From positions 1 to 64,000 of the forward strand of contig JAZSJZ010000007.1 of the NCBI GenBank assembly GCA_045534575.1: a stretch of 64,000 nucleotides of DNA, given 5' to 3'. The notes under the pieces were generated by a model. That model did no database searches. It was given only the letters and a program-made list of their open reading frames with translations, and was not told where the DNA came from. This DNA is from UBA4636 sp045534575 (GTDB lineage: Bacteria > Bacillota > Clostridia > Christensenellales > Borkfalkiaceae). Shown here piece after piece: positions 1-9,374 of this stretch (within the stretch, counting starts at the first letter, position 1; every line of letters begins with the position of its first letter). The position numbers and the translations under genes were made by a program.

Positions 1-164
1 CTAAGTTTATCTTTTTTATAAGATTCTATCTCCTTTTCGTCATAGATAAGTGTGTTATCTTCATTTGCCGTAACTAACTCTTCTATGGCATCACGATGAA
101 GGTCATACGCTTTAGTTTCGGTTTTTTCTTTTTTATAAGATGTTGTTTCGAATTTCTTTTTCAT
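1..164 (-). CDS. Unknown Lys/Glu-rich protein, N-terminal part (runs off left edge)
   Basis: An open frame starts at an ATG at 162-164 on the minus strand and continues past the window edge, giving 54 visible residues. The product begins MKKKFETTSYKKEK and is rich in Lys, Glu and Thr, with no signal peptide, membrane segment or recognisable motif in the visible part. No clear Shine-Dalgarno site precedes it, so the start is uncertain. It lies downstream of the sugar-importer operon but beyond that operon's terminator, so it is probably a separate unit. I do not recognise the family. Confidence 0.5.
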   Translation of the reverse strand, partial: MKKKFETTSYKKEKTETKAYDLHRDAIEELVTANEDNTLIYDEKEIESYKKDKL

Positions 165-201
165 TTCAAATAAATATTAACAATTAAATATCTTTTAGAC
201 T

Positions 202-237
202 AAAAAAGCAACAAACAGACCTCGTTTGTTGCTTTTC
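202..237 (-). terminator. Rho-independent terminator of the sugar-importer operon
   Basis: On the minus strand a 13-bp stem (AAAAGCAACAAAC paired with GTTTGTTGCTTTT) with a 7-nt loop is followed by a T tract. It sits just after the stop codon of the last gene of the operon. Confidence 0.85.
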
Positions 238-240
238 GTT

Positions 241-780
241 TTATTCGTCATCCGTTAGGTCAATTTGACCGATTTCGCCGTTATCTTCAATTTCAACGTT
301 AGTCTTAATGCGTTTTAAGAGTTTTCCATAAATAGGAAGCGTTACAAGAAGAACAAAAACGACTGCTAGAATAATCGTGTTAGTTTGAACAACGCTTTTT
401 GCAACGTTAACGTATTGCGTTTTTTCGGTGATAACTATTGGGTTAACTTCTCTAGTTAACGCTTGTTGAATACCATTGTTATAAATTAAGTTGCTACCAA
501 TAATGCCGAGTATCATAACAATCGCAAGTGCAATCATAACGTATTTTGGTTTTTCACGTTTAGGGAAAGCACCAAGCAACGAAACAAGCGCAAGAATAGT
601 GAACAAGAAGTTAATAAACGAGGCAAGCCCCATATTTGCACCATAAATATACGCGGTAGTGTTGGAAATGTTAGTAAGATTAAATGAATAAAGAATAAAC
701 GCTACCACCAAAACTAGCATTGAAACTATTTGAGGGCGGTATTTTAAGGTAATTAATAGTCTTCTAAAAAATAATTTCAT
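241..780 (-). CDS. Hypothetical four-helix membrane protein of the sugar-importer operon
   Basis: This 179-residue protein has about four hydrophobic segments (roughly residues 15-38, 50-72, 80-98 and 133-152), an extracytoplasmic stretch between the third and fourth helices, and an acidic C-terminal tail. An AGGTGAT Shine-Dalgarno-like site precedes the ATG. It begins 9 nt after the second ATPase gene and ends at the operon terminator, so it is the last of nine co-directional genes. I do not recognise a family. Its position suggests an accessory role in the importer, but nothing in the sequence shows what that is. Confidence 0.8.
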   Translation of the reverse strand: MKLFFRRLLITLKYRPQIVSMLVLVVAFILYSFNLTNISNTTAYIYGANMGLASFINFLFTILALVSLLGAFPKREKPKYVMIALAIVMILGIIGSNLIYNNGIQQALTREVNPIVITEKTQYVNVAKSVVQTNTIILAVVFVLLVTLPIYGKLLKRIKTNVEIEDNGEIGQIDLTDDE

Positions 781-789
781 ATCATCACC

Positions 790-1851
790 TTACCTTATAG
801 CGTTAGTAGTATCTTTATCAAAGAAGTGCATCTTATCGAACGAAATTTTAATTTCTTCGCCTGATTTATAGCTGCACCATTCACGGAACTTGCAGGTTGC
901 CTTCTTTTTGCCACCAATGGTTACGTGAATTAACGTGTTTTGACCTAAGTTTTCAATATAGTCAACAACAGCAGTTACGTCATTTCCAGAAATTGCGTTT
1001 TCAGGACGAACGCCTAAAACGATTTGCTTTCCAACGTAATCTTTCAAAACTTCTTGTTGCTCAGCGTTTAGAGGAACTTTTAAGTATTCGTTTTCAATAT
1101 AGCCATCTTTAACGTCAACGTCAAAGAAGTTCATTGGAGGAAGCCCAATAAAGCCTGCAACGAAGAGGTTGGCTGGAGTATCGTAAAGTTCGAGCGGAGT
1201 TCCTACTTGTTGAACGTAGCCCATAGACATACAAACAATTCTATCAGCAAGCGTTAACGCTTCAGTTTGGTCGTGAGTAACGTAAATCATAGTCGCTTTC
1301 AATCTCTTATGAAGGAGCATTATCTCACGCCTTGTTGCGCCACGAAGTTTAGCGTCAAGGTTAGATAACGGCTCGTCAAACAAGAAAACCTTAGGTTGAC
1401 GAACAATTGCTCTACCCATTGCAACACGTTGACGTTGACCGCCTGATAGTTGACGAGGCTTTTTGTTAAGTTGGTCGGTTAAGCCTAAAATTTCAGCCGC
1501 TTTTAAAACCTTTCTGTGAATAACGTTTTTGTTTTCTTTTCTAAGCATTAGTGAGAATGCCATATTCTCATAAATACTCATATGCCCATAAAGCGCGTAG
1601 TTTTGGAAAACCATCGCAATATCTCTATCTTTTGGAGGCATTCTTGTTACGTCTTGCCCGTCGATGATAAGGTTACCAGAAGAAATATCTTCAAGCCCTG
1701 CTATCATTCTAAGCGTAGTTGATTTACCACAGCCCGATGGACCTACTAAAACGATAAACTCGCCGTCTTTTACGTCAAGGTTGAAATCAAAAACGGCTTG
1801 AACGTTATTATCGTATATCTTATCAAGATGTTTTAATTGAAGTTCTGCCAT
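790..1851 (-). CDS. Sugar ABC importer ATPase (MsmX/UgpC/MalK family), second copy in the operon
   Basis: This ATPase energises CUT1-type sugar uptake at the cytoplasmic face of the membrane. Visible motifs are Walker A GPSGCGKST (37-45), signature LSGGQ (135-139), Walker B VFLFDE (155-160), D-loop SNLDAK, switch histidine H193 in VTHDQTEA, and a C-terminal TOBE-like regulatory domain. I chose the ATG at 1851 rather than the upstream in-frame codon because AGAGGA lies 7 nt before it. The upstream gene's stop is 2 nt away, implying translational coupling. It is clearly diverged from the other ATPase of the same operon (8239-9324), so the importer may use a heterodimer or alternate partners. 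Confidence 0.93.
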   Translation of the reverse strand: MAELQLKHLDKIYDNNVQAVFDFNLDVKDGEFIVLVGPSGCGKSTTLRMIAGLEDISSGNLIIDGQDVTRMPPKDRDIAMVFQNYALYGHMSIYENMAFSLMLRKENKNVIHRKVLKAAEILGLTDQLNKKPRQLSGGQRQRVAMGRAIVRQPKVFLFDEPLSNLDAKLRGATRREIMLLHKRLKATMIYVTHDQTEALTLADRIVCMSMGYVQQVGTPLELYDTPANLFVAGFIGLPPMNFFDVDVKDGYIENEYLKVPLNAEQQEVLKDYVGKQIVLGVRPENAISGNDVTAVVDYIENLGQNTLIHVTIGGKKKATCKFREWCSYKSGEEIKISFDKMHFFDKDTTNAIR

Positions 1852-1853
1852 AC

Positions 1854-2492
1854 TTATTCCTCTACCTTTTGAGTATCGCAAGTAGGTTCAACTACTTGTT
1901 CAGTTTGAACTGTTTGTTCGCTTTGGTCTGCTTGTTCAGTTTGGGCTGTTTGTTCGGTTTCAACTGCTTGTTCTTCGCTTTGCGCTTCAGTTGCAGCCTC
2001 TTCTTCTAACTTCTCAAAATCACACGCGCCACCTTCTTGTTCAAGGTATGCCATATGCTCTTGAAGTTCTCTATATCTAATAATGCCATAAACGCCCGCA
2101 GCCAAAGCGGCTACAGCCGAGCCGATAAGGCACACTAGAACGAAAGTTAGTTGCTCGTTATTCATAACGCCTTCAGCCGTTGCTTTCATAGGGAAATAAA
2201 AAATTCTTAGAATTTGAAGCCCTGCTAGTGCAAACAAGCCAACCGAGTGAGGAAATTTATAGTTCTTAACGCCCTCACTGCACAAAAATGCTGATAGCAA
2301 GAAAACAAGGTTAACTAATACTGAAAAACCAATAATAATTTTATAATAGAAAATATTATTAGTCTTATAAATACTAACAAAATATAAAACGTTTAACACG
2401 ATAGATAAATAAGTTAAACTTGCAGAGAGTGAGTTTTTCTTATACCTTAATCTATCACGACCAACGCGGAGCTCGTAATTAGTCTTATTCAT
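1854..2492 (-). CDS. Hypothetical membrane protein with Gln/Thr/Glu-repeat tail
   Basis: This 212-residue protein has about four membrane helices (near 26-43, 50-70, 80-98 and 117-138), then a cytoplasmic-looking acidic region ending in a degenerate repeat of the type TEQTAQTEQADQ. The tail reads as low-complexity sequence of the kind that varies in length by slippage. The ATG at 2492 follows the upstream stop by 2 nt. It lies between the binding protein and the second ATPase in the importer operon. I do not recognise the family. Confidence 0.8.
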   Translation of the reverse strand: MNKTNYELRVGRDRLRYKKNSLSASLTYLSIVLNVLYFVSIYKTNNIFYYKIIIGFSVLVNLVFLLSAFLCSEGVKNYKFPHSVGLFALAGLQILRIFYFPMKATAEGVMNNEQLTFVLVCLIGSAVAALAAGVYGIIRYRELQEHMAYLEQEGGACDFEKLEEEAATEAQSEEQAVETEQTAQTEQADQSEQTVQTEQVVEPTCDTQKVEE

Positions 2493-2494
2493 AC

Positions 2495-3124
2495 CTATTG
2501 AGCCTCCTTAAGTTCTTGAGTTTCGATAGCAACGCTATCGTTTGAAGCCTTCGCTTCATATATAAGTTTTTTCTCACTATTCATGAGAATTATTTTCCAA
2601 ATTAAGTTTGCAACAACTAATGCGGTTGCAATAAGTAAAATTGCGAAAACGGCAAAACTAGCGTCAAACCAGAAAGTAGAAGTTGAGAAATATCTACCTC
2701 TAGAGATTGCTAAGTATCTAAGCGTTTCAAAGTCAATAGAAGTGTAAAACCCTCTATAATATAAAATATTAGAAAAAGCCCATATAGTAACAACGATATT
2801 AGCTACAGCGACTAAAGAAGTAGCAACGTAGTTACTAATATAGTAATTCCTGCGGGTATTGGTGCAGGTAATAAAAAGCGTGAGGCTTACAACAATTAAC
2901 AAAACGGCATATTTAACGAACTGGTCGTTAAATGGTTGCATATCATAAATTAATCTTGCCTCTGGGAACTGGGTTTCGTAAAAAGCAGTATCATCGATAA
3001 TCCAGAAAAATAGATTATCGTAAACGTCGGTCAAAAAACCGATAGCGTAAACGAACACCAATACCGCTGAAAGAAGCGAAACAAGGCAAACTATTCGTTG
3101 AAAAGATAATTGTTTTTTAAACAT
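2495..3124 (-). CDS. Hypothetical four-helix membrane protein of the sugar-importer operon
   Basis: This 209-residue protein has hydrophobic segments near 12-32, 72-92, 100-122 and 156-180, and a mainly polar stretch after the first helix. No domain is recognisable. A strong GGAGG site lies 4 nt before the ATG, but it is inside a hairpin stem (see 3129-3166), so translation of this and the downstream coupled genes may be controlled separately from the binding protein. Confidence 0.8.
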   Translation of the reverse strand: MFKKQLSFQRIVCLVSLLSAVLVFVYAIGFLTDVYDNLFFWIIDDTAFYETQFPEARLIYDMQPFNDQFVKYAVLLIVVSLTLFITCTNTRRNYYISNYVATSLVAVANIVVTIWAFSNILYYRGFYTSIDFETLRYLAISRGRYFSTSTFWFDASFAVFAILLIATALVVANLIWKIILMNSEKKLIYEAKASNDSVAIETQELKEAQ

Positions 3125-3128
3125 AAAG

Positions 3129-3166
3129 CCTCCGCTATCTTTATAACGGAGGGGGTTGCCCCCCTC
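3129..3166 (-). promoter_or_regulatory. Two overlapping, mutually exclusive hairpins around a Shine-Dalgarno site
   Basis: Read on the minus strand, GAGGGGG-GCAA-CCCCCTC (3149-3166) forms a 7-bp hairpin with a GNRA-type tetraloop. The alternative pairing CCTCCG/CGGAGG (3129-3152) captures the GGAGG ribosome-binding site of the membrane-protein gene starting at 3124. The two structures share bases 3149-3152 and cannot form together. The element lies between the binding-protein gene and the next gene of the same operon. Confidence 0.55.
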
Positions 3167-3215
3167 GCGCTAAAGATAATCATAAGATTAGTTTGTTTAA
3201 CAAAGTTAAACGGTT

Positions 3216-3240
3216 AAATTGAATAGTTCTTATTCAATTT
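3216..3240 (-). other. Stem-loop over the stop codon of the binding-protein gene
   Basis: A 9-bp AT-rich stem (AAATTGAAT paired with ATTCAATTT) with a 7-nt loop spans the stop codon at 3230-3232. There is no U tract. It could stabilise the upstream message, as is known for stem-loops after abundant binding-protein genes. That role is inference. Confidence 0.4.
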
Positions 3241-5509
3241 CAAAAACTTCGTAACCCTTTACTAAGAAGTCACATAAGATGTTAGTTTGATCCTTAGATT
3301 GAGAGAATTTACCAGAACTATTGAGGTTAGATAAACCACTAAGTTCAGTGTTTTCAGCAGCTTGAGTAGGTAGAGTTGTAGGGATAGAAGTCCACCACAT
3401 ATTTTCAGTTACTGCAAGGAATGGGTGCTTAATAGTGCCTTTACCGATAGCTACTGAAAGTTTTTGAGCGCCGATACGACCAATTTCGCAAGTACATTGA
3501 ATTTCGAATGCTTGAGACTTAACGAAAGATAAGGTTGAACCTAAGTATTGACGAGCGTAGTTAGTGTAGTTACCACTACCCTTATCCCAAAGTTCATCTT
3601 CGGTAGCGTCAGCAATAACAGGCATTTGCTTACCGTTGAAGTCGAAAGTTTCATACTTTTCTTCGATAGTGCAATCAACACCAGCAATCTTGTCTTCCAT
3701 ACCAGCTTTAACCTTAATGAATGCGTCAGGACCGTAAGACATTAAGATTTGACCTTGTTCAGTGTAAGCGTAGTCGATAAGAGCTAATAAAGCGTTAAGC
3801 TTATCTGCATTACCTTCAACACCTGCCTTAGAGATAGCCCAACCATCAGTCTTAACTGATCTCCAAGATTCAGTAAATCTGAAGTACTTAGCGCCAGTGC
3901 CATCATCCCATAATGCTACAGGAACCATAGCAGCTGAATATTCTTCGCCATCTTGAAGTTTAGTTTCGTTCATAAGAGTTTGAGTTTGGTTATAGTCATA
4001 GCTCATGAAACCAGCATCGCTTTCAAGGTGAGTAGTAGAAGTAGCAGAACCTTTAGATAAGAAGTCAGCAGAAATTAAACCTTCGTCAGCCATAGCTTTC
4101 ATTTTTTCCATAGCTTGGTAAGTAGCAACTTCTTGACGAGCATCGTGTAAAATACCATCCATATCTAAGTAGAGGTAATCTTGTCTTGATTCAAGACCAC
4201 GAGCGCCGAATAAAGTACCAGCAAATCTAAACATATCAACACGACGTTGAGTGTTCTTGTCTTCACGAGAGAAGAAACCTTGGATAGAATCAGTTCCGTT
4301 TAAAGTCTTAGCGTTAGCAACTACGCAACGGAGAAGTGCTACTAATTCGTCAGCATCCCAAGCAGCGTTTTGACCAACGAAAAGGTCTGATCTTTGATTA
4401 CCGTAGTAACCATCGTAAGTTGCGTCAATATAATCACGGAGCATGTTAACAGCGTCAACACCTGTAACAGTGCCAGCTGCTAAAGCATCGTTCATTTTCT
4501 TAATGATGTTGCCGTAAGCATCATAGTTTTTAGCGATTTCTTCAGTTGCAGAGCCGTCAGCCTTAACAACGTCAACAGCAACAGAACCAGTAGTTGGCAT
4601 GTAAGGAGTGTAAGCAGCAGCTTGTAAGTTCTTAGAAGAAGCAGCTTCGAAGTCACCTTCGCCGTCTAAAAGAGCCTTAATATAGTCAACTCTCATAAGT
4701 GGCATACGTTCAATATCGTCAACACCGTCGAAGTAAGGTGAGAAGAAGATTGCGCCAGCCGTGTTACCAGTAGTAGAACCGGTGATAGAAAGTCTTACGA
4801 TTGGGTTAGCATTGAGGTATGCCTTGAAGTTAGGCATATAGTCAATGTAATCAGCGATGTTAATGAGCTTGCCTTCAGCACCAGCTTCTTGTAAGATAGA
4901 AGCAGAACCTGCAACCATATCAACTTCGTTGAGTTTTTCTTGCCATACTTGGAATTCCTTTTCAGCTGAAGATGCACCAGTATAAACGCTTTCAAATTCA
5001 ACGCCTAAAACTGTTTCAAGTTGAACCCAAGTAGGCTTTAAGTCGCCAGTTTGGTAAGTTTTACCATCGGCAAGAGTAACACCAGAACCAGCCTTAGCAG
5101 CGCTAAATGCGATACCAGTATCTGCACTGTTGTAACCAGTAGCCATTCTTAAAACTGTGCCAGAAGCGTAAGTTAACTCTTTATTTTCGCTAGTTCCAAT
5201 TTGAGAACCTGCTTCGTAGAAGCTAATAAGTCTATCGAAAGCATCTTGTTTAATCTTAAGATATCTATCGCCAGCCCAATCTTCAACTACTAAATCAACT
5301 GCTTCTTGAGCGTTAGTTGGTGTAGGTCTAACGTTAGAACCACCGCCAGAGCTAGATTCGCCTTCGGTTGATGACGAAGAGCCGCCATTAACGCTACTGC
5401 TGCTACTGCTACTGCCTGAGCCGGTGTTGTTATTACAACCAACTAAAACGAGCGACAAAGCAAGCACGATTACGAACAAAGTCGTAAAGAGTCTTTGTGT
5501 CTTTTTCAT
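3230..5509 (-). CDS. Sugar ABC importer substrate-binding lipoprotein (large, LplA-type)
   Basis: This 759-residue lipoprotein carries a signal peptide with lipobox LVGC (lipidated Cys25), followed by a Ser/Gly-rich linker (about 30-60) that likely spans the wall, then a family-1 type solute-binding domain. It is longer than the usual 400-550 residues for sugar-binding proteins, as in LplA-like proteins that pair with LplB/LplC permeases. An AGGAGG site lies 7 nt before the ATG. The permeases are directly upstream in the same operon. Substrate cannot be read from sequence; an oligosaccharide is a reasonable guess. Confidence 0.9.
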   Translation of the reverse strand: MKKTQRLFTTLFVIVLALSLVLVGCNNNTGSGSSSSSSSVNGGSSSSTEGESSSGGGSNVRPTPTNAQEAVDLVVEDWAGDRYLKIKQDAFDRLISFYEAGSQIGTSENKELTYASGTVLRMATGYNSADTGIAFSAAKAGSGVTLADGKTYQTGDLKPTWVQLETVLGVEFESVYTGASSAEKEFQVWQEKLNEVDMVAGSASILQEAGAEGKLINIADYIDYMPNFKAYLNANPIVRLSITGSTTGNTAGAIFFSPYFDGVDDIERMPLMRVDYIKALLDGEGDFEAASSKNLQAAAYTPYMPTTGSVAVDVVKADGSATEEIAKNYDAYGNIIKKMNDALAAGTVTGVDAVNMLRDYIDATYDGYYGNQRSDLFVGQNAAWDADELVALLRCVVANAKTLNGTDSIQGFFSREDKNTQRRVDMFRFAGTLFGARGLESRQDYLYLDMDGILHDARQEVATYQAMEKMKAMADEGLISADFLSKGSATSTTHLESDAGFMSYDYNQTQTLMNETKLQDGEEYSAAMVPVALWDDGTGAKYFRFTESWRSVKTDGWAISKAGVEGNADKLNALLALIDYAYTEQGQILMSYGPDAFIKVKAGMEDKIAGVDCTIEEKYETFDFNGKQMPVIADATEDELWDKGSGNYTNYARQYLGSTLSFVKSQAFEIQCTCEIGRIGAQKLSVAIGKGTIKHPFLAVTENMWWTSIPTTLPTQAAENTELSGLSNLNSSGKFSQSKDQTNILCDFLVKGYEVFEIE

Positions 5510-5605
5510 AGAATCCTCCTATAAAAATTAAAATGTTTTTATTATTTAAAGCCTGTTGGGCGTTAAATTTCTTTAAATATTTTAGTTTCTTATTCTTTTT
5601 GTTTC

Positions 5606-6505
5606 TTATTCTTTTACGCCGCCCATATTTACGCCTTTAGCGAAATATTTTTGGATGAACGGATAAATTATCAAAATAGGAATAATAGCGCAAACGATTA
5701 ACGCGTAAATTACCGAGTCTGGAGAGATATCAGGGTAAGCGTAAGCAAAACTCGTTCTATTTTCACTATCTTGCATTTCTTCAAGCTTTAATCTTATGAA
5801 AACTTGGAGTGGGTGCTCGTTAGAGTTAGAAATCATTTGTCTTGCCCAGAAGTAACCATTCCAACGAGAGATAGCAAAGAAAAGCGAAACGGTAGCAATG
5901 GTAGATTTACACATAGGAATATAAACCTTAGTTAAAACTTGCCACTCGGTTGCTCCGTCAACCCTAGCCGCCTCTTCGATTTCCGAAGGCACGCCCTCGA
6001 ACGCGTTTCTTAAAAGAATAACGTTCATTGCCGCCATACCCATAGCGATAACTACGAGCCACTTAATATCGGTTATGCCGATTGATTCGAAAACGGCTTT
6101 TGTATCGAGGTAGTTAATATATTGAGGAACAAGACCTGCCGAGAACCACATGGTGAATACTAAGAAGAAGTTAAAGCCTTTTCTAAATAAAAGCCTTTTC
6201 TTAGATAGAGCATAGCCACCAAAAATTGCAACGCCAACAGCCCAAATAGTTCCGTAAACGGTTAAAAACAAGGTGTTAGTGTAAGAGTTCCAGAACATAT
6301 TGTCATAGAACATCATTGAGAAGGCTTTAAGTTCAAAAGCATCTGGAAGAAGAATAATTTCGTTATATTCTACCGCGTGATAAGAACTTACTGAAGCAGA
6401 TATCGCGTAAACAAACGGATATAAACAGCACAACGCAAAAATGGTCAAGAACACATAACTTATTACTTTGAAAATAAGTTCAGATATTTCTAGTTTTCTT
6501 GTCAT
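5606..6505 (-). CDS. CUT1 sugar ABC importer permease (LplC/YtcP type)
   Basis: This 299-residue permease has six expected membrane helices and the EAA loop EAARVDGA (178-185), which contacts the ATPase. The family (MalG-like, LplC/YtcP branch) forms the channel with an LplB-type partner. Start is the ATG after AAAGGAG. It lies 12 nt downstream of the partner permease gene and about 96 nt upstream of the binding-protein gene in transcription order. Confidence 0.93.
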   Translation of the reverse strand: MTRKLEISELIFKVISYVFLTIFALCCLYPFVYAISASVSSYHAVEYNEIILLPDAFELKAFSMMFYDNMFWNSYTNTLFLTVYGTIWAVGVAIFGGYALSKKRLLFRKGFNFFLVFTMWFSAGLVPQYINYLDTKAVFESIGITDIKWLVVIAMGMAAMNVILLRNAFEGVPSEIEEAARVDGATEWQVLTKVYIPMCKSTIATVSLFFAISRWNGYFWARQMISNSNEHPLQVFIRLKLEEMQDSENRTSFAYAYPDISPDSVIYALIVCAIIPILIIYPFIQKYFAKGVNMGGVKE

Positions 6506-6517
6506 AAGTTATCTCCT

Positions 6518-7573
6518 TTAATAGAGTGATACGTCGGAAGCCTTCTTTGCTATAGCGTTTGCGCCGATAACTAGGAACATACCGATGAGGTTATTTATCA
6601 TTTCTGCTGCGGAAGCTATCGCCTGCGAACTGCCCGCAAGACCTAATCTATACGCAAACGTTGAAACAACGTCAGCATTGACTAGAGTAGAGTCAACATC
6701 GTATAAAAGTAAAACTTTTTCGTAACCAATGTTAAGCAAAGAACCTATCTTTGTGATAAGCATAATTACTATGGTTGATAAAATGCTTGGTAAAACAACG
6801 TAACGCATTTGAGCCATTTTGCCAGCGCCGTCTATCTGCGCCGCTTCATAACTTGTTGGCGAAACAGCAATAACCGCCGCGAAGAAGATTATGCTATCGT
6901 AACCAGCTGTTTCCCAAATACCGCTTATTTCGTATATTGCACGGAAATATTTAGGATTTCTAAGCAAGCCCGCGTTACCAACGTCTTCTGTTATTGCGCC
7001 GATTGCAACTAAACCCTTTGATACAACGCCCATTCCCGAAACAGAGTCGCCTTGCTTTAAAATCATGGCAATGATAGTCGTCATAACAACGGTTGACATA
7101 AATTTAGGCAAATACGTCATAACTTGGTAAATACTTCTAGCAACGTTAGAACGAATTTCGTTAAAGAAAAGCGCGATTATGATTGGCATTGGGAAGCCAA
7201 AACATAGCCCGTAGAAACTTAAAAGGAAAGTGTTTCTAAACGCGCGCCAGAAATTTGCCGTGTCTTGACCGGTGAACATCAAGGTTCTAAAGTTTGCAAA
7301 GCCTAAGTAGATTTGGTCCTCAACGTGCGAAGCCGTGGAACTATTCTTAAAACAGCCCAATAGTTCATACATTGGCAAATAACGCCAAAATAAGAACACC
7401 AAAATCATCGGGATTAGCATTAAATATAAACGCCAGTCCTTTAAAATAACTTTTAATACGTTTAGCCAATGATTTTTCTCAACTTCATCACGAACAGCTT
7501 GATCGGCACTCTTTGAATAAGTGCCGGTTACTTCGTCATATACGAGAAAATCAGAACCTTTTGCTCTAACCAT
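6518..7573 (-). CDS. CUT1 sugar ABC importer permease (LplB/YteP type)
   Basis: This 351-residue permease has a cytoplasmic N-terminus of about 45 residues, six membrane helices and the EAA loop EAAQIDGA (243-250). It belongs to the MalF-like LplB/YteP branch and pairs with the next gene. A GGAGG site precedes the ATG. The N-terminal extension is somewhat longer than in typical LplB proteins; its role is unknown. Confidence 0.93.
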   Translation of the reverse strand: MVRAKGSDFLVYDEVTGTYSKSADQAVRDEVEKNHWLNVLKVILKDWRLYLMLIPMILVFLFWRYLPMYELLGCFKNSSTASHVEDQIYLGFANFRTLMFTGQDTANFWRAFRNTFLLSFYGLCFGFPMPIIIALFFNEIRSNVARSIYQVMTYLPKFMSTVVMTTIIAMILKQGDSVSGMGVVSKGLVAIGAITEDVGNAGLLRNPKYFRAIYEISGIWETAGYDSIIFFAAVIAVSPTSYEAAQIDGAGKMAQMRYVVLPSILSTIVIMLITKIGSLLNIGYEKVLLLYDVDSTLVNADVVSTFAYRLGLAGSSQAIASAAEMINNLIGMFLVIGANAIAKKASDVSLY

Positions 7574-7602
7574 AATATTACCTCCACAACTTTTGGTTGT
7601 GA

Positions 7603-8208
7603 TTAAAAATCATTTTCGTTAAGGCTTTCTGCCTTTTCCTTTCTTTCACGCTCTTGCCTGAAAAGATAGGTTTTTTGATCCTCGAACAAACCGTCGAGAT
7701 TTCTTGTTATCAAAACTGCTACTAGCGCAAACACTAAAGATATCGAATCCGCCGCTAAAAACCCGCTAAACGCAAAGCCTTGACCTAACGCTAACGACAT
7801 TAACGCATGCCCTAAATGCATCAATATATATATAATTGAAACAAAAATTACCGAAAGCCACCACTTGGAACGAATTTTTTCTTTTTTAACAACTAAAACG
7901 AAAATCATCGCAAACACCGATGGTATTCCACCAAAAGTGTAAATAAGAAGTTGGTCAACCGGGCTTTTAGCAAAGCCACAATAAATATAAACGGCTGAAA
8001 AAATAAATCCGCCAACTATTTGATGAACTATCGACCACCAGCCCCACCGCATCATCATTATCGCAACCATCGCGCAAGTTAACGATAAAAAATACGGCTC
8101 GCCAAGGGGAAACCATTTGAGTTTGGCAAAAGTAACAATCGCTTCAAATATCGCTAGCAACACTGCAAACAAAACGATATCAAACGCTTTATAAAGTCTA
8201 TACGTCAA
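7603..8208 (-). CDS. Hypothetical six-helix membrane protein, ECF S-component-like in shape
   Basis: This protein of about 201 residues has six hydrophobic segments and a short basic/acidic C-terminal tail. Size and topology recall ECF-type S components, but I see no diagnostic motif. The start is inferred as a TTG at 8206-8208 because GGGAG lies 7 nt upstream; an in-frame TTG at 8229 has no ribosome-binding site. It sits between the first ATPase and the LplB-type permease, so it belongs to the importer operon. Confidence 0.7.
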   Translation of the reverse strand: MTYRLYKAFDIVLFAVLLAIFEAIVTFAKLKWFPLGEPYFLSLTCAMVAIMMMRWGWWSIVHQIVGGFIFSAVYIYCGFAKSPVDQLLIYTFGGIPSVFAMIFVLVVKKEKIRSKWWLSVIFVSIIYILMHLGHALMSLALGQGFAFSGFLAADSISLVFALVAVLITRNLDGLFEDQKTYLFRQERERKEKAESLNENDF

Positions 8209-8238
8209 TTTAAAACTCCCGCTAGTCAAAAAATTTGA

Positions 8239-9324
8239 CTATTTAGTAGTTAAGCACTCTTCAGTTTCTCTATCGAACCAATAAACCTTATCGTAAGGAA
8301 CAGAGAAATTCCAATTCTTGTCTTCTTCTGGAGCAAAGTGAGGATCAACTTTTAAGATAAGTGATTTATCAGCGATTTGAGCGTAAACGTTAGTGTTATC
8401 GCCCAAAAGTTCAGTAAGTTCAACCATACACTCAAAATCGTAACCTTCAGCGTTATCTAACACAACGTGTTCCGGTCTAAAGCCCATAACAATCTTTTTG
8501 CCTTCATATTCCTTCAAAATTTCAGGCGCTAAGGACTTTGACGCATCAAGATAAATTCCGCAGAACTTAAATTGACCGTTTTCAATTTCACCCTCGATAA
8601 AGTTCATTGGAGGCTCGCCAATAAAGCCTGCAACGAACATATTAACAGGCTTGAAATAAAGGTCGTAAGGTGAGCCTATTTGTTGAATATAACCATCTTT
8701 CATAATAACGATTTTATCAGCCATCGTCATTGCTTCAGTTTGGTCGTGAGTAACGTAAATGGTAGTTGCTCCAACTTGCTTATGAATAGAGAGAATTTCA
8801 CTTCTCATCGTAACTCTTTGCTTAGCGTCAAGGTTAGATAAAGGCTCGTCCATAAGGAACACGCCAACCTTTCTAATGATTGCTCTGCCTACCGCAACAC
8901 GTTGACGTTGACCGCCCGATAACGCCCTTGGCTTTCTGTCAAGATAATCGGTCAAACCCAAAATATTAGCAACAGCTAAAACTCTTTTTTCAATCTCTTC
9001 CTCGTCAACGCCTTGAAGCGATAAACCAAACGCCATATTCTCGTAAACAGACATGTTAGGATAAAGCGCATAGCTTTGGAAAACCATCGCAATTTCACGC
9101 TCTCTTGGTCCTAAGTCATTAGCGAGCTTTCCGTTGATTAAGAACTCGCCTTTACTGATAGTTTCTAACCCTGCTATCATTCTTAGCGTAGTCGATTTTC
9201 CGCAACCTGATGGACCTACGAAAATTATGAATTCACCCTTTTCAATTTCAAGGTTAAAATCGTGAACGGCGTGAAAACCGTTAGGGTAAATTTTATTTAC
9301 GTTTTTCAAAACCAAATGAGCCAT
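8239..9324 (-). CDS. Sugar ABC importer ATPase (MsmX/UgpC/MalK family), first gene of the operon
   Basis: This 361-residue ATPase has Walker A GPSGCGKST (37-45), signature LSGGQ (135-139), Walker B VFLMDE (155-160), D-loop SNLDAK and switch His in VTHDQTEA (from 191), plus a C-terminal TOBE-like domain. It is colinear with but clearly different from the ATPase at 790-1851. As the promoter-proximal gene it may be made in larger amounts and could also serve other CUT1 importers, as MsmX does in Bacillus. An AAAGG site precedes the ATG. Confidence 0.93.
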   Translation of the reverse strand: MAHLVLKNVNKIYPNGFHAVHDFNLEIEKGEFIIFVGPSGCGKSTTLRMIAGLETISKGEFLINGKLANDLGPREREIAMVFQSYALYPNMSVYENMAFGLSLQGVDEEEIEKRVLAVANILGLTDYLDRKPRALSGGQRQRVAVGRAIIRKVGVFLMDEPLSNLDAKQRVTMRSEILSIHKQVGATTIYVTHDQTEAMTMADKIVIMKDGYIQQIGSPYDLYFKPVNMFVAGFIGEPPMNFIEGEIENGQFKFCGIYLDASKSLAPEILKEYEGKKIVMGFRPEHVVLDNAEGYDFECMVELTELLGDNTNVYAQIADKSLILKVDPHFAPEEDKNWNFSVPYDKVYWFDRETEECLTTK

Positions 9325-9374
9325 AGCAAACCTTTATTGCACTTGCACTCTCTCTTATTTTTCGAGAAAAATGC

